In this document: positions 34,689 through 35,069 of the stretch, piece by piece
Numbering within the stretch: position 1 is the stretch's first letter
How the letters are laid out: each line of letters starts with the position of its first letter
Origin: Tetragenococcus muriaticus DSM 15685
Lineage (GTDB): Bacteria; Bacillota; Bacilli; Lactobacillales; Enterococcaceae
Assembly (NCBI RefSeq): GCF_000423785.1
Contig: NZ_AUIQ01000015.1
Span: 1 to 35,069 of the forward strand
DNA: 35,069 nt
Direction of reading: 5' to 3'
Program-made: the position numbers and the translations under genes
The notes under the pieces: model-generated
The model's database searches: none
What the model was told of the DNA's origin: nothing
Seen by the model: only the letters and a program-made list of their open reading frames with translations

Positions 34689-34982
34689 TTGTCAATAGGT
34701 ATTTCCATGCTTTTTACTTTTATTGTCGCCTTCATAGGCGGAAAGCTTGGGCAAAGATTAAATTTCCCAGCCCCATTTATGATCGGTAGTATGCTAGCTG
34801 TCATGCTTTTTTCTGTACTTACAAATAAAGCTTTTTTCCCTCAAGAGGTCAAAGTAATTGCCCAAATCGCCGCCGGAATTTTTATTGGACAAAAGCTTAC
34901 TCGCTCGGATATCATCCATTTAAAATACGTCATCAAACCAACGCTTTTATTATTAATTCTTTTAACAATCAATACATCCTGA
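34689..34982 (+). pseudogene. AbrB-family (AbrB_dup) membrane protein, truncated
   Basis: 97 residues with about three spans, matching the first quarter of AbrB/DUF-type transporters (full proteins have ~350 residues in two repeats): SIGISMLFTFIVAFIGGKLG, NFPAPFMIGSMLAV, IAQIAAGIFIGQKLTRSDI. The reading stops after LLLILLTINTS, and no continuation is visible in other frames in the next 85 bases, which instead end a minus-strand frame. TTG at 34689 follows GGAGG by 8 bases. It looks like a 3'-deleted gene. Adjacent to trmD by 49 bases. Confidence 0.65.
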
Positions 34983-35026
34983 ATGATTTATAAATTTTTC
35001 CAAGAATGATTCAATCATTGGTATGC

Positions 35027-35068
35027 TCATTTTTCTAAAAGTTTAGTTGCTTCACCTTCTGGGTGTAC
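35027..35068 (-). CDS. 3' end of a minus-strand gene (partial)
   Basis: The minus strand reads VHPEGEATKLLEK followed by TGA and enters from the right edge. Only 13 codons are visible, so the product cannot be named; it may be chance. Confidence 0.3.
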   Translation of the reverse strand, partial: VHPEGEATKLLEK

Positions 35069-35069
35069 A

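Overview
This window is a low-GC Gram-positive chromosome segment. Consensus sigma-A promoters, AAGGAGG ribosome binding sites, frequent TTG starts, a pyruvate kinase with a C-terminal PEP-utiliser domain, a Firmicutes-type lipoteichoic acid synthase and a tmRNA tag reading AKNNNNSYALAA all point to Lactobacillales. The overall likeness of the proteins suggests Enterococcaceae (Enterococcus or Tetragenococcus). That placement is an inference from remembered families; no search was run.

Left part (1-10.4 kb), all on the minus strand. The window opens in the 5' end of a 16S rRNA gene with tandem promoters. Next comes a CovR/LisR/EtaR-type response regulator without its sensor kinase, then gnd, yceD-rpmF, pfkA-pyk and dnaE. 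This is a central carbon and housekeeping block with clear promoters and terminators between units.

Middle-left (10.5-17 kb), mostly plus strand. It holds a small DUF2929 membrane protein, a purine permease gene broken by a 62-bp duplication, a Cof-type HAD phosphatase, tRNA-Ser(CGA) with a possible integrase remnant beside it, a TetR regulator facing a two-gene ThrE-type exporter, a TVP38-type membrane protein and a short unannotated 52-residue gene.

Middle (17-22.6 kb), minus strand: pgi, gdhA, and an rlmI-aroD-ebsC operon. Regulatory dyads and a CodY-like box lie around gdhA and pgi.

Right part (22.8-35 kb). ltaS is followed by an FtsX-like permease paired with a protein that has the layout of an ABC ATPase but has lost every catalytic motif. 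A full two-component pair lies convergent to them, with an IS3-family end inside the shared terminator. Then come an unknown 157-residue protein, ssrA, and a 500-base gene-free stretch with two dense RNA-like structures and a 21-residue open frame. The window closes with a free methionine sulfoxide reductase, an ACT protein-DUF711 pair, a UspA protein, rimM-trmD, a truncated AbrB-family gene and the 3' tip of a minus-strand gene.

The strongest candidates for something undescribed are the permease/pseudo-ATPase pair (25.07-26.28 kb), the structured region at 30.06-30.51 kb, and the purine permease whose 34-bp direct repeats could restore the frame by exact deletion.
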